From positions 248,001 to 312,000 of the forward strand of contig CAWBNB010000050.1 of the NCBI GenBank assembly GCA_963789885.1: DNA of 64,000 bases, read 5' to 3'. Below are positions 37,208 to 48,642 of this stretch, piece by piece. The notes beneath the pieces are model-generated. The model was not told the origin of the DNA, searched no databases, and was given only the letters and a program-made list of their open reading frames with translations. The stretch comes from DATEDA01 sp963789885 (lineage in GTDB: Bacteria > Pseudomonadota > Gammaproteobacteria > Burkholderiales > SG8-39). Position 1 is the stretch's first letter, and each line of letters starts with the position of its first letter. Made by a program: the position numbers and the translations under genes.

Positions 37208-38089
37208 ATGTCGCGCGCCGCGCTCGCGCTCGCTGTCGGGCTGATCGCGCTGGCGCCGGCGGCGCTGGCGCAGAAGGGCGCGGGAGACGTCGTCTACGTG
37301 CCGACGCCGCAGATGGTCGTCGACACGATGCTCCGCATGGCGCAGGTCGGCCCGGGCGACTACCTGATCGACCTCGGCTCCGGCGACGGCCGGGTGGTGA
37401 TCTCCGCCGCGGCGCGCGGTGCGCGCGCGCTCGGCGTGGACCTCGATCGGTACCTGCTCGGCGTGGCGAACGAGGCGGCAAAACGCGAGAGCGTCACCGA
37501 TCGGGCCACGTTCCGCGAGCAGAACCTGTTCGAGACCGATCTCTCGGGCGCGACGGTGATCACCACCTACCTGCTGCCCGACATGAACCTGAAGCTGCGT
37601 CCGAAAATCCTGCGCCTCAAGCCGGGCACGCGGGTCGTCGCGCACGACTATCACATGGGCGACTGGCAGCCCGACCAGCGCGAAACGCTGGAAGTCCCGG
37701 AGAAGAAGGTCGGTCTGGCGGGCGTCAGCTACGTCTATCTCTGGTACGTCCCGGCGCAAGTCGCGGGCTGGTGGCGGACCGAGATCCCGGTTGCGGGGCG
37801 GCCGACGCCGCTCGAGTTCGAGCTCGAGCAGCGGTTCCAGGTCGTGACCGGGCGCGCGACCGCGATCGCGAGCCGGCCGACGCGCCTGCAGACGCCGCGT
37901 TTGCGCGGCGATTCACTGTCCTTCATGGTGGAGCTCGGGCCGGGGCGGCCACCGATCCGGTACGAGTTTCACGGCCGCGTCGAGGGCGACGAGCTCCGGG
38001 GAACCGCCTTCGTCTGGGAAAACAACGTGCGGCGCGAGGTATCGTTCGCTGCGCAGCGCTTCGCGTCCGGCGCTCCACCCGCGTACTAG
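37208..38089 (+). CDS. Methyltransferase-fold protein with an export signal
   Basis: This 293-residue protein begins with a Sec-type signal peptide (MSRAALALAVGLIALAPAALA, cleavage after ALA). It contains a class I SAM-binding core: VPTPQMVVDTMLRMAQVG, motif I YLIDLGSGDGRVVISAA, the acidic end of strand 2 ALGVDLDRYLLG, and YLLPDMNLKLRPKIL. The C-terminal half is beta-rich and unfamiliar. SAM is normally cytoplasmic, so a secreted enzyme is puzzling; the fold may bind another ligand. It starts 4 bases after dapB and may belong to that operon. Confidence 0.7.
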   Translation: MSRAALALAVGLIALAPAALAQKGAGDVVYVPTPQMVVDTMLRMAQVGPGDYLIDLGSGDGRVVISAAARGARALGVDLDRYLLGVANEAAKRESVTDRATFREQNLFETDLSGATVITTYLLPDMNLKLRPKILRLKPGTRVVAHDYHMGDWQPDQRETLEVPEKKVGLAGVSYVYLWYVPAQVAGWWRTEIPVAGRPTPLEFELEQRFQVVTGRATAIASRPTRLQTPRLRGDSLSFMVELGPGRPPIRYEFHGRVEGDELRGTAFVWENNVRREVSFAAQRFASGAPPAY

Positions 38090-38110
38090 TCTTCGCTCGC
38101 TGCACCGCGG

Positions 38111-38116
38111 TATAAT
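38111..38116 (+). promoter_or_regulatory. -10 element of a carA promoter
   Basis: A perfect TATAAT stands in GC-rich sequence about 84 bases before the carA start. No good -35 is visible at 16-18 bases. Transcription would start about 38122, just before a terminator-like hairpin. Confidence 0.55.
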
Positions 38117-38130
38117 CCCCGCGGTCAGAG

Positions 38131-38161
38131 ACGGGACGGGCCGATGGCCGGTCCCGTTTTT
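38131..38161 (+). terminator. Terminator-like hairpin in the carA leader (possible attenuator)
   Basis: ACGGGAC (38131-38137) pairs with GTCCCGT (38151-38157). An inner GGCC/GGCC stem and a 3-base loop lie between, and TTTTT (38157-38161) follows. The element lies between the TATAAT and the carA start, so it could end most transcripts early unless antitermination occurs. It could also terminate the upstream methyltransferase-like gene. Confidence 0.6.
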
Positions 38162-38194
38162 ACATCCGAACCGGGTTTGCACCTGATCGTACGA

Positions 38195-39331
38195 GTGTCC
38201 GCCACGCCGTCGCCTGCACTACTCGCCCTCGCCGACGGCACGATCTTTCGGGGGCGGTCGATCGGCGCCGACGGCGCGAAGGTCGGTGAAGTGGTGTTCA
38301 ACACCGCGATCACCGGCTACCAGGAGATTCTCACCGACCCGTCCTACTGCGAGCAGATCGTCACGCTCACGTATCCGCACATCGGCAACACCGGTGTGAA
38401 TCGCGAGGACGAGGAGTCGCCGCAGGTCTACGCCGCAGGGCTCGTGATCCGGGACCTGCCCGTGCGCGCGTCGAACTGGCGCGCCGAGCACACGCTCCCC
38501 GAATACCTTGCCGCGCGCGGTGTGGTGGCGATCGCCGACATCGATACGCGCCGGCTCACCCGCATCCTGCGCGAGCGGGGCGCCCAGAGCGGCTGCCTGA
38601 TGGCGGGCCGGGTGGACGAGGCGGAGGCGCTGGCGAAGGCGCGGGCGTTTCCCGGGCTCGCCGGGATGGATCTCGCCAAGGTCGTCACGACCGCGCGGGC
38701 CTACGAGTGGGGCGAGGGCGGCTGGGAGCCCGGCAAGGGTTACCGGAAGGCCGGGCGCCTGCGGCTTCGGGTCGCCGCCTACGACTACGGGGTCAAGCGG
38801 AACATCCTCCGCATGCTCGTCGATCGCGGCTGTGCGGTGACGGTCTTTCCGGCGCAGTCGTCGGCGCGGGAAGTGCTTGCGATGAAACCCGACGGCGTGT
38901 TCCTCTCGAACGGGCCCGGCGATCCCGAGCCGTGCGACTACGCGATCGATGCGATCCGCGAGTTGCTCGACGACACGGGGATCCCGGTGTTCGGCATCTG
39001 CCTCGGCCATCAGCTGATGGGGCTCGCGTCGGGCGCACGGACGATCAAGATGAAGTTCGGCCATCACGGTGCGAACCATCCGGTGAAGGATCTCGACACC
39101 GGACAGGTGGCGATCACTAGCCAGAACCACGGCTTTGCAGTCGACCCCGCGAGCCTGCCGCCGACGCTCCGCCCGACCCACGTGTCGTTGTTCGACGGCA
39201 GCCTCCAGGGTCTCGCGCGCACCGACCGGCCCGCGTTCTGCTTCCAGGGCCACCCGGAGGCGAGCCCGGGGCCGCACGACATCGCGTATCTCTTCGATCG
39301 CTTCGCTGCGCTGATGGACAAGAAAAAATAG
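38195..39331 (+). CDS. carA: Carbamoyl-phosphate synthase small subunit
   Basis: CarA is the glutamine amidotransferase subunit that feeds ammonia to CarB for arginine and pyrimidine synthesis. The start chosen is GTG 38195, about 378 residues. An in-frame ATG at 38144 lies inside the leader hairpin and is unlikely. Seen are FNTAITGYQEILTDPSY, the class I amidotransferase nucleophile in FGICLGHQLMGLA, and the catalytic histidine in FCFQGHPEASPGPHD. It ends 2 bases before carB. Confidence 0.96.
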   Translation: MSATPSPALLALADGTIFRGRSIGADGAKVGEVVFNTAITGYQEILTDPSYCEQIVTLTYPHIGNTGVNREDEESPQVYAAGLVIRDLPVRASNWRAEHTLPEYLAARGVVAIADIDTRRLTRILRERGAQSGCLMAGRVDEAEALAKARAFPGLAGMDLAKVVTTARAYEWGEGGWEPGKGYRKAGRLRLRVAAYDYGVKRNILRMLVDRGCAVTVFPAQSSAREVLAMKPDGVFLSNGPGDPEPCDYAIDAIRELLDDTGIPVFGICLGHQLMGLASGARTIKMKFGHHGANHPVKDLDTGQVAITSQNHGFAVDPASLPPTLRPTHVSLFDGSLQGLARTDRPAFCFQGHPEASPGPHDIAYLFDRFAALMDKKK

Positions 39332-39333
39332 GC

Positions 39334-42546
<3,213 letters not shown>

Positions 42547-42566
42547 GATCGGCCCGTTCCCCTCCG

Positions 42567-42598
42567 CCCCCGGGCCTTCAGCCCGGGGGTTCGCTTTT
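42567..42598 (+). terminator. Intrinsic terminator after carB
   Basis: CCCCCGGGC (42567-42575) and GCCCGGGGG (42581-42589) form a 9-bp stem with a CTTCA loop. A T-rich stretch (TTCGCTTTT) follows. It lies between carB and greA. Confidence 0.65.
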
Positions 42599-42628
42599 GA
42601 GACCCGCTTTTTGCACCCGGAAACCGAG

Positions 42629-43105
42629 ATGGCCAAGACGCCTTTGACCGTTAGCGGCGCACAGCAGCTCAAGACCGAGCTCCATCGGATGAAGACCGTG
42701 GACCGGCCCGCGGTGATCCAGGCGATCGCGGATGCGCGCTCGCACGGCGACCTGTCGGAGAACGCCGAGTACACCGCGGCGAAGGAGCGGCAGAGCTTCC
42801 TCGAGGGCCGGATCGCCGAGGTCGAGGCGAAGCTCGCCAACGCGCAGATCATCGACCCGAAGCTGGTCGACGCCGAGGGCCGGTGCGTCTTCGGGTCGAC
42901 GGTGGAGCTCGAGGACGTGACCTCGAGCGAGGTCGTGAGCTACCAGATCGTCGGCGAGGACGAGGCCGACATCAAGCAGGGCAAGATCTCGATCACCTCG
43001 CCGATCGCGCGCGCACTGATCGGCAAGTACGCCGGCGATCAGGTGGAGGTGCAGACGCCGGGCGGGGTGAGGACGTTCGAGATCGTCGACGTCCGCTACG
43101 AGTAA
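42629..43105 (+). CDS. greA: Transcription elongation factor GreA
   Basis: GreA rescues backtracked RNA polymerase by stimulating transcript cleavage. The 158-residue protein has the N-terminal coiled coil with the acidic tip (ARSHGDLSENAEYTAAKERQ) and the C-terminal FKBP-like domain (YQIVGEDEADIKQGKISITS, GDQVEVQTPGG). ATG 42629 gives the standard N-terminus MAKTPLTVSGAQQLK. Confidence 0.97.
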   Translation: MAKTPLTVSGAQQLKTELHRMKTVDRPAVIQAIADARSHGDLSENAEYTAAKERQSFLEGRIAEVEAKLANAQIIDPKLVDAEGRCVFGSTVELEDVTSSEVVSYQIVGEDEADIKQGKISITSPIARALIGKYAGDQVEVQTPGGVRTFEIVDVRYE

Positions 43106-43111
43106 TCGGCG

Positions 43112-43507
43112 CTAGCGGGAGCGGAGCTTGGCCTTGCGGGGTGCGCCGCGAGAGCGTCGGGGTGCGGGCCGCGGGTCACGGTGCGAGCGCTCCTTCCCCG
43201 GCGGCGCTAACGCAGCTTCCTCGGGCGGGCGGTCGCGATAGACGACCAGAACCTTGCCGATGTGCTGTACCGGGGAAGCGCCGGTCGCAGCGCAGATTTC
43301 GCCGAGAAAGCGCTCGCGGGCATCCCCGTTCCCGCTCGTCACGCGGATCTTGATCAGCTCGTGAGCCTTCAGCGCCCGGTCGACCTCGGCCAGAACGCTC
43401 GCCGTAAGCCCGTCGGCGCCGATCATCACGACCGGGTCGAGACGATGGGCACGGCCTTTGAGCGCCTGGCGCTCGGCCGGCGTAAGCTGCTTAAGCATCG
43501 GCGTCAT
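43112..43507 (-). CDS. yhbY: YhbY family CRM-domain RNA-binding protein
   Basis: This is a small ribosome-assembly-associated protein with a CRM (CRS1/YhbY) domain: LTPAERQALKGRAHRLDPVVMIG, DRALKAHELIKIRV, ATGASPVQHIGKVLVVYR. A basic C-terminal tail (about 35 residues rich in R, K and P) extends beyond the E. coli homologue. The start is ATG 43507; 43498 is also possible. It diverges from rlmE, the usual arrangement. Confidence 0.92.
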   Translation of the reverse strand: MTPMLKQLTPAERQALKGRAHRLDPVVMIGADGLTASVLAEVDRALKAHELIKIRVTSGNGDARERFLGEICAATGASPVQHIGKVLVVYRDRPPEEAALAPPGKERSHRDPRPAPRRSRGAPRKAKLRSR

Positions 43508-43521
43508 TCTATAGATCACTG

Positions 43522-44148
43522 ATGTCAAAGGCCAAAGCGGGCCGGACGTGGATGGAGCGGCACGTCGCCGATCCCTACGTCCGGAGAGCGAAGGCGCTCG
43601 GCTACCGGTCGCGGGCGGCGTTCAAGCTGGCGGGGATCGACCGGACCGACCGGCTCTTCGCCCCCGGGCAGCGGGTCGTCGACCTCGGCGCAGCACCCGG
43701 CGGCTGGTCGCAAGTCGCCGCGGAGAAGGTCGGTGCGGGCGGGGAGGTGATCGCCGTCGATATCCTCGAGATGGCACCGCTCCCGGGCGTCAGGTTCATC
43801 CGGGGCGACTTCACCGAGGAGACGGTGTTGCGGGAGGTCGAACGCACCCTCGGCGCGGCGCGCGTCGACCTTGTGCTTTCGGACCTGTCCCCCAATCTGT
43901 CCGGGGTCAGCGCAGCCGATCAGGCGCGGAGCATCCACCTGTGCGAGCTGGCGCTCGAGTTCGGGCTGGCGCACCTGAAACCGGGGGGTAGCCTGCTGGT
44001 GAAAGCGTTCCAGGGCACCGGGTTTCCGGCATTTTTGCAGCACCTGCGCGCGAGCTTCGAGCGCGTCGCCTCGCGCAAGCCGGACGCGTCGCGGAGCCGC
44101 TCGAGCGAGATGTACCTGCTGGCTCGTGGACCGCGCCGAAATCGGTAG
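43522..44148 (+). CDS. rlmE: 23S rRNA (uridine-2'-O-)-methyltransferase RlmE (FtsJ)
   Basis: RlmE methylates the 2'-OH of U2552 in 23S rRNA. The 208-residue protein has the N-terminal WMERHVADPYVRRAKALGYRSRAAFKL, the SAM motif VVDLGAAPGGWSQVA, the acidic IAVDILEM and the tetrad residues in LVLSDLSPNLSG and LVKAFQG. It is followed by ftsH in the usual rlmE-ftsH order. Confidence 0.95.
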   Translation: MSKAKAGRTWMERHVADPYVRRAKALGYRSRAAFKLAGIDRTDRLFAPGQRVVDLGAAPGGWSQVAAEKVGAGGEVIAVDILEMAPLPGVRFIRGDFTEETVLREVERTLGAARVDLVLSDLSPNLSGVSAADQARSIHLCELALEFGLAHLKPGGSLLVKAFQGTGFPAFLQHLRASFERVASRKPDASRSRSSEMYLLARGPRRNR

Positions 44149-44258
44149 GGTCCGTCGGGATTTTGCGACAGGTTTCCTTGTCGTAGCCCCGGAGGTTTGG
44201 GCGTAGAATCAGGGGCATCCGCGCGCCTTACTTCGAGCAACGCGCACTGCGCGCTCCC

Positions 44259-44264
44259 AAGGAG
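44259..44264 (+). promoter_or_regulatory. Shine-Dalgarno of ftsH selecting a TTG start
   Basis: AAGGAG ends at 44264, five bases before TTG 44270. An upstream in-frame GTG at 44264 overlaps this sequence and is too close to be used with it. The TTG gives the usual FtsH N-terminus (NNLVKNLVIW). Confidence 0.7.
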
Positions 44265-44269
44265 TGGAC

Positions 44270-46150
44270 TTGAACAATCTCGTCAAGAACCTGGTGATCT
44301 GGCTCGTCATCGGCCTCGTGCTGATGACGGTCTTCAACCAGTTCAATACGCGGTCGACCGCGCAGCAACCCATGCCCTACTCGCAGTTCGTCGACGACGT
44401 CAAGGCGGGCAAGATCAAGAGCGTCGTCGTCGAAGGCCGCATGCTGAAGGCGGTCACGACCGAGGACAAGCGGGTCACCAGCTACTCGCCCGGCGACATC
44501 TGGCTGATCAACGACCTGCTGAAGTACGGCGTCAAGGTCGAGGCGAAGCCGGAGGAGGAGCCCTCGCTCCTCATGAACATCTTCGTCTCGTGGTTCCCGA
44601 TGCTGCTCCTGATCGGCGTGTGGGTGTTCTTCATGCGTCAGATGCAGGGCGGCGGGCGCGGCGGCGCGTTCAGCTTCGGCAAGTCGCGCGCACGGATGCT
44701 CGACGAGTCGAACAACAACGTCACGTTCGCCGACGTGGCCGGCTGCGACGAGGCGAAGGAGGAGGTCGGCGAGCTCGTCGACTTCCTGCGCGACCCGTCG
44801 AAATTCCAGAAGCTCGGCGGCCGCATCCCGAAGGGGGTGCTGATGGTCGGCAACCCGGGCACCGGCAAGACGCTGCTCGCCCGCGCGATCGCCGGCGAGG
44901 CGAAGGTGCCGTTCTTCTCGATCTCGGGCTCGGACTTCGTCGAGATGTTCGTCGGCGTGGGTGCGGCGCGCGTGCGCGACATGTTCGACCAGGCGAAGAA
45001 GCACGCGCCGTGCATCGTGTTCATCGACGAGATCGACGCGGTCGGCCGGCAGCGGGGCGCGGGGCTCGGCGGCGGCAACGACGAGCGCGAGCAGACGCTC
45101 AACCAGCTGCTCGTCGAGATGGACGGGTTCGAGGGCGCGACCGGCGTGATCGTGATCGCGGCGACCAACCGGCCCGACGTGCTCGACCCGGCACTGCTCC
45201 GCCCGGGACGCTTCGACCGGCAGGTGGTCGTGCCGCTCCCCGACATCCGCGGCCGCGAGCAGATCCTGCTCGTCCACATGCGCAAGGTCCCGCTCGCCCC
45301 CGACGTGAAGGCAGACATCATCGCGCGCGGCACGCCGGGCTTCTCGGGCGCCGACCTCGCCAACATCGTCAACGAGGCGGCGCTCTTCGCCGCGCGCGGC
45401 AACAAGCGGCTCGTCGACATGGACGACTTCGAGCGCGCCAAGGACAAGATCATGATGGGCGCCGAGCGCCGGTCGATGGTCATGTCCGAGGAGGAACGGC
45501 GCACGACCGCCTATCACGAGTCCGGCCACGCGGTGGTCGGCAGGCTCGTGCCCAAGGCCGATCCGGTGCACAAGGTGACGATCATCCCGCGCGGTCGCGC
45601 GCTCGGCGTCACGTTCTTCCTGCCCGAGAAGGACAGGTACGGGCTCGACAAGCAGCAGATGCTCTCGCAGATCGCGGTCGCCTTTGGCGGCCGCATCGCC
45701 GAGGAGGTGTTCCTCGACCAGCAGACGACCGGCGCACGCCAGGATTTCGAGAGCGCGACCGGGATCGCGCGCGAGATGGTGACGCGCTACGGGATGTCCG
45801 ACTCGCTCGGGCCGATGGTGTATGGCGATAACGAGGGCGAGGTCTTCCTCGGTCGCTCGATCACCACCCACAAGAACGTGTCGGAAGCGACCCTGCAGAA
45901 GGTGGACGGGGAGATCCGCCGCATCATCGACGAGCAGTACGCGATCGCGCGCCGGATCATCGAGGGCAACCGCGAGAAGGTCGAGGCGATGGCGCACGCG
46001 CTGCTCGAGTACGAGACGCTCGACGCGGAGCAGATCGGCGACATCATGGCCGGGCTCCCGCCGCGGCCGCCGAAACCGCTCCCGCAGCCGCCGCAGCAGC
46101 CGCCGAAGCCCGACGCACCGGGCGCCACCACGACGACTGCCCCCGCCTGA
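44270..46150 (+). CDS. ftsH: ATP-dependent zinc metalloprotease FtsH
   Basis: FtsH is the membrane-anchored AAA+ protease that degrades misfolded membrane proteins and regulators. It has 626 residues. Two membrane helices lie near residues 7-25 and 100-122. Walker A is GNPGTGKTLLARAI, Walker B is IVFIDEIDAVG, and the second region of homology is ATNRPDVLDPALLRPGRFDR. The zinc site is HESGHAVVG, with the third ligand in the FESATGIAREMVTRYGMS region. The proline-rich C-terminal tail (KPLPQPPQQPPKPDAP) is typical of betaproteobacterial FtsH. Confidence 0.97.
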   Translation: MNNLVKNLVIWLVIGLVLMTVFNQFNTRSTAQQPMPYSQFVDDVKAGKIKSVVVEGRMLKAVTTEDKRVTSYSPGDIWLINDLLKYGVKVEAKPEEEPSLLMNIFVSWFPMLLLIGVWVFFMRQMQGGGRGGAFSFGKSRARMLDESNNNVTFADVAGCDEAKEEVGELVDFLRDPSKFQKLGGRIPKGVLMVGNPGTGKTLLARAIAGEAKVPFFSISGSDFVEMFVGVGAARVRDMFDQAKKHAPCIVFIDEIDAVGRQRGAGLGGGNDEREQTLNQLLVEMDGFEGATGVIVIAATNRPDVLDPALLRPGRFDRQVVVPLPDIRGREQILLVHMRKVPLAPDVKADIIARGTPGFSGADLANIVNEAALFAARGNKRLVDMDDFERAKDKIMMGAERRSMVMSEEERRTTAYHESGHAVVGRLVPKADPVHKVTIIPRGRALGVTFFLPEKDRYGLDKQQMLSQIAVAFGGRIAEEVFLDQQTTGARQDFESATGIAREMVTRYGMSDSLGPMVYGDNEGEVFLGRSITTHKNVSEATLQKVDGEIRRIIDEQYAIARRIIEGNREKVEAMAHALLEYETLDAEQIGDIMAGLPPRPPKPLPQPPQQPPKPDAPGATTTTAPA

Positions 46151-46170
46151 GCGATACGCCAGCCACCCAG

Positions 46171-46200
46171 GCCCGCGGGCTCGAGCCCGCGGGCTTTTTT
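46171..46200 (+). terminator. Intrinsic terminator after ftsH
   Basis: A perfect 10-bp stem (GCCCGCGGGC, 46171-46180, with 46185-46194), a TCGA loop and six Ts follow the ftsH stop. It separates ftsH from folP. Confidence 0.9.
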
Positions 46201-46294
46201 GTACCGTGCACCTCGCGACGCACCCGATCGGCGCGCTGCCCCCCACTCCCCGGCCCTCTCCCCCAGAATCGGGCGAGAGGTTGAACGTCGCGCC

Positions 46295-47128
46295 ATGACC
46301 TCCACGCTGCGCTGCGGCCGCTTCGAGCTCGCGCTCGACCGTCCGCTCGTGATGGGGGTCGTCAACGTCACTCCGGATTCCTTCTACGACGGCGGCCGGC
46401 ACGCCGATGCCGGGGCGGCGATCGCCCGCGCGCGGCAACTCGCCGCGGAGGGCGCCGACCTGCTGGACGTCGGCGGCGAGTCGAGCCGCCCGGGCGCTGC
46501 GCCGGTGACGGCGGAGGAGGAGCTGGCGCGGGTCCTGCCGGTGCTCGAGGGCACCGCCGACCTCGGCGTCCCCGTTTCCGTCGACACGACGAAGCCCGAA
46601 GTGATGCGTGCCGTGCTCGCACGGGGTGCCGCGATGATCAACGACATCACCGCGCTCGCGACGCCTGGGGCGCTCGAGCTCGTCGCTGCGTCGGATGCGG
46701 CGGTGTGCGTGATGCACATGCAGGGCAGCCCGCGCACGATGCAGGCGGATCCGACCTACGCCGACGTGACCGCCGAGGTGCGCGACTTCCTGGCGGCGCG
46801 CGCGGCCGCGTGCGTCGAGGCCGGCGTCGCTTGCGACCGGATCGTCGTCGATCCCGGTTTCGGCTTCGGCAAGACCGTCGGGCACAACCTGACGCTGCTC
46901 GCGCGGCTCGGCGAGATCGCGGCGCTCGGCTTCCCGGTGCTCGCCGGCTGGTCGCGGAAGTCGAGCCTCGGCCGGATCACCGGCCGCCCGGCCGAGGAAA
47001 GGTTGGCAGGGAGCGTCGCTGCGGCACTGATCGCCGTGCAGCGCGGCGCTAGAATCGTACGCGTGCACGACGTCGCCGCGACGCGTGACGCGCTGGCGGT
47101 GCTCGCGGCCGTAGAGGGGACGGGATGA
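46295..47128 (+). CDS. folP: Dihydropteroate synthase
   Basis: FolP condenses p-aminobenzoate with the pterin pyrophosphate in folate synthesis and is the sulfonamide target. The 277-residue protein has VMGVVNVTPDSFYDGGRH, the LLDVGGESSRPGA loop, SVDTTKPEV, MINDITAL, MHMQGSPRTMQ and VVDPGFGFGKT. It overlaps glmM by 4 bases. Confidence 0.97.
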   Translation: MTSTLRCGRFELALDRPLVMGVVNVTPDSFYDGGRHADAGAAIARARQLAAEGADLLDVGGESSRPGAAPVTAEEELARVLPVLEGTADLGVPVSVDTTKPEVMRAVLARGAAMINDITALATPGALELVAASDAAVCVMHMQGSPRTMQADPTYADVTAEVRDFLAARAAACVEAGVACDRIVVDPGFGFGKTVGHNLTLLARLGEIAALGFPVLAGWSRKSSLGRITGRPAEERLAGSVAAALIAVQRGARIVRVHDVAATRDALAVLAAVEGTG

Positions 47129-48471
47129 CCCGCAAGTATTTCGGCACCGACGGTGTCAGGGGCAAGGTGGGCGAGGCGCCGATCACGCCGGACTTCGTGC
47201 TGCGCCTCGGGTTTGCAGCCGGCGAAGTTCTCGCCCGGCGGCGGAGCGGCCATGAGCGGCCGGCGGTGCTGATCGGCAAGGACACGCGCATCTCGGGCTA
47301 CATGCTCGAGGCGGCGCTGGAAGCGGGGTTTGCGGCCGCGGGGGTCGACGTGATGCTCTGCGGCCCGATGCCCACCCCGGCAGTCGCTTACCTCACCCGC
47401 GCGCTGCGGCTCTCCGCGGGCATCGTCATCAGCGCCTCGCACAATCCGTATCCCGACAACGGGATCAAGTTCTTCTCCGCCGACGGCGGGAAGCTCCCCG
47501 ACGCGATCGAGCAGGAGATCGAGCTGGCGCTCGAGCGCCCGCTCGCGTGCCGGCCGGCCGCCGAGCTCGGCCGGGCGCGCCGCGTGGACGATGCGCCCGG
47601 GCGGTACATCGAGTTCTGCAAGAGCACCTTTCCCAACGCGCTCGATCTCAGGGGCCTGCGGATCGTCGTGGACTGCGCGCACGGCGCCGGGTATCACGTG
47701 GCGCCGCACGTCTTCCACGAGCTCGGTGCCGACGTGACGGCGATCGGCGACGAGCCGAACGGGTTCAACATCAACGAACAGGTCGGCGCGACGCACCCCG
47801 CATCGCTCGTGGCGGCGGTGGCGAAGCACCGCGCCGACGTCGGCATCGCGCTCGACGGCGACGGCGACCGGCTGTTGATGGCCGACGCGTCGGGTGCCAC
47901 GTACGACGGCGATCAACTGCTGTACGTGATCGCGTCCCGGCGCGTGCAGGACGGCCGGCTGGCAGGCGTGGTCGGCACACTGATGACCAACCTCGCGCTC
48001 GAGCGCGCGCTTCAGGCGCTCGGGGTCGGGTTCGCGCGGGCGAAGGTCGGCGACCGCTACGTGCTCGAGCTCATGCAGGAGCGCGGGTGGGACCTCGGCG
48101 GCGAGAACTCCGGACACATCATCTGCCTTGACAAGCACACGACCGGCGACGCGATCGTCTCGGCGCTGCAGGTCCTCGAGGCGGTGCGCCGAGACGGCCG
48201 AGGTCTCGCCGACCTGGCGGGGGGCCTCCACCTCTATCCGCAGAAGCTCATCAACGTGCGCGTCGCGAGGGAGTTCGACTGGCAGGGCGACGCCGCGATC
48301 GCGCGCGCGCGCACCGCGGCCGAGACCCGTCTCGGACAGCGCGGCCGGCTGCTCCTGCGGGCTTCCGGCACCGAGCCGGTGCTTCGGGTGATGGTCGAGG
48401 GCGAGGACGAGGCCGAGGTCGCCGCCGTCGCCGCGGAGCTGGCGGCGCGGGTGGAGCAAGCGGCCGCTTGA
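47125..48471 (+). CDS. glmM: Phosphoglucosamine mutase
   Basis: GlmM interconverts glucosamine-6-phosphate and glucosamine-1-phosphate for cell-wall precursor synthesis. The 448-residue protein has the N-terminal KYFGTDGVRGKVG, the phosphoserine loop GIVISASHNPYPDNGIKFF, the metal loop IALDGDGDRLLM, the sugar loop GGENSGHIICLD and the phosphate-binding LLRASGTEPVLRVMVEG. It directly follows folP. Confidence 0.97.
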   Translation: MTRKYFGTDGVRGKVGEAPITPDFVLRLGFAAGEVLARRRSGHERPAVLIGKDTRISGYMLEAALEAGFAAAGVDVMLCGPMPTPAVAYLTRALRLSAGIVISASHNPYPDNGIKFFSADGGKLPDAIEQEIELALERPLACRPAAELGRARRVDDAPGRYIEFCKSTFPNALDLRGLRIVVDCAHGAGYHVAPHVFHELGADVTAIGDEPNGFNINEQVGATHPASLVAAVAKHRADVGIALDGDGDRLLMADASGATYDGDQLLYVIASRRVQDGRLAGVVGTLMTNLALERALQALGVGFARAKVGDRYVLELMQERGWDLGGENSGHIICLDKHTTGDAIVSALQVLEAVRRDGRGLADLAGGLHLYPQKLINVRVAREFDWQGDAAIARARTAAETRLGQRGRLLLRASGTEPVLRVMVEGEDEAEVAAVAAELAARVEQAAA

Positions 48472-48480
48472 CGCAGTGCG

Positions 48481-48498
48481 GGACGGTTCAATCCGTCC
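48481..48498 (+). terminator. Weak hairpin after glmM
   Basis: GGACGG (48481-48486) pairs with CCGTCC (48493-48498) around a 6-base loop. There is no T run, so it is at best a weak terminator between glmM and the pst promoter. Confidence 0.3.
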
Positions 48499-48539
48499 TC
48501 TCGATCGCTGCCGGATCCTCGGGTTGCGCGGTCCGGCCA

Positions 48540-48573
48540 CTGTAACTTCCCTGTCACATGCGCTGACTACACT
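48540..48573 (+). promoter_or_regulatory. Pho box and promoter of the pst operon
   Basis: CTGTAAC (48540-48546), a 4-base spacer and CTGTCAC (48551-48557) match the PhoB direct-repeat consensus almost exactly. TACACT (48568-48573), ten bases further, serves as the -10, and the Pho box takes the place of a -35. The leader to pstS would be about 60 bases, with AGGAG before its ATG. Confidence 0.85.
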
Positions 48574-48642
48574 CGCGCGACTGGCCTAACAACCCTCGGG
48601 CGACAGACCGGAAGCCAGCGACTCGAGCGACAGGAGCTACCG

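Noticed and set aside
38144..38195. ATG 38144 as the carA start
   Set aside because: It sits within the leader hairpin and would add 17 unconserved residues. GTG 38195 gives the normal CarA N-terminus.
44178..44209. TTGTCG and TAGAAT as an ftsH promoter
   Set aside because: The spacing is 20 bases, too long for a standard promoter, and no heat-shock consensus was found.
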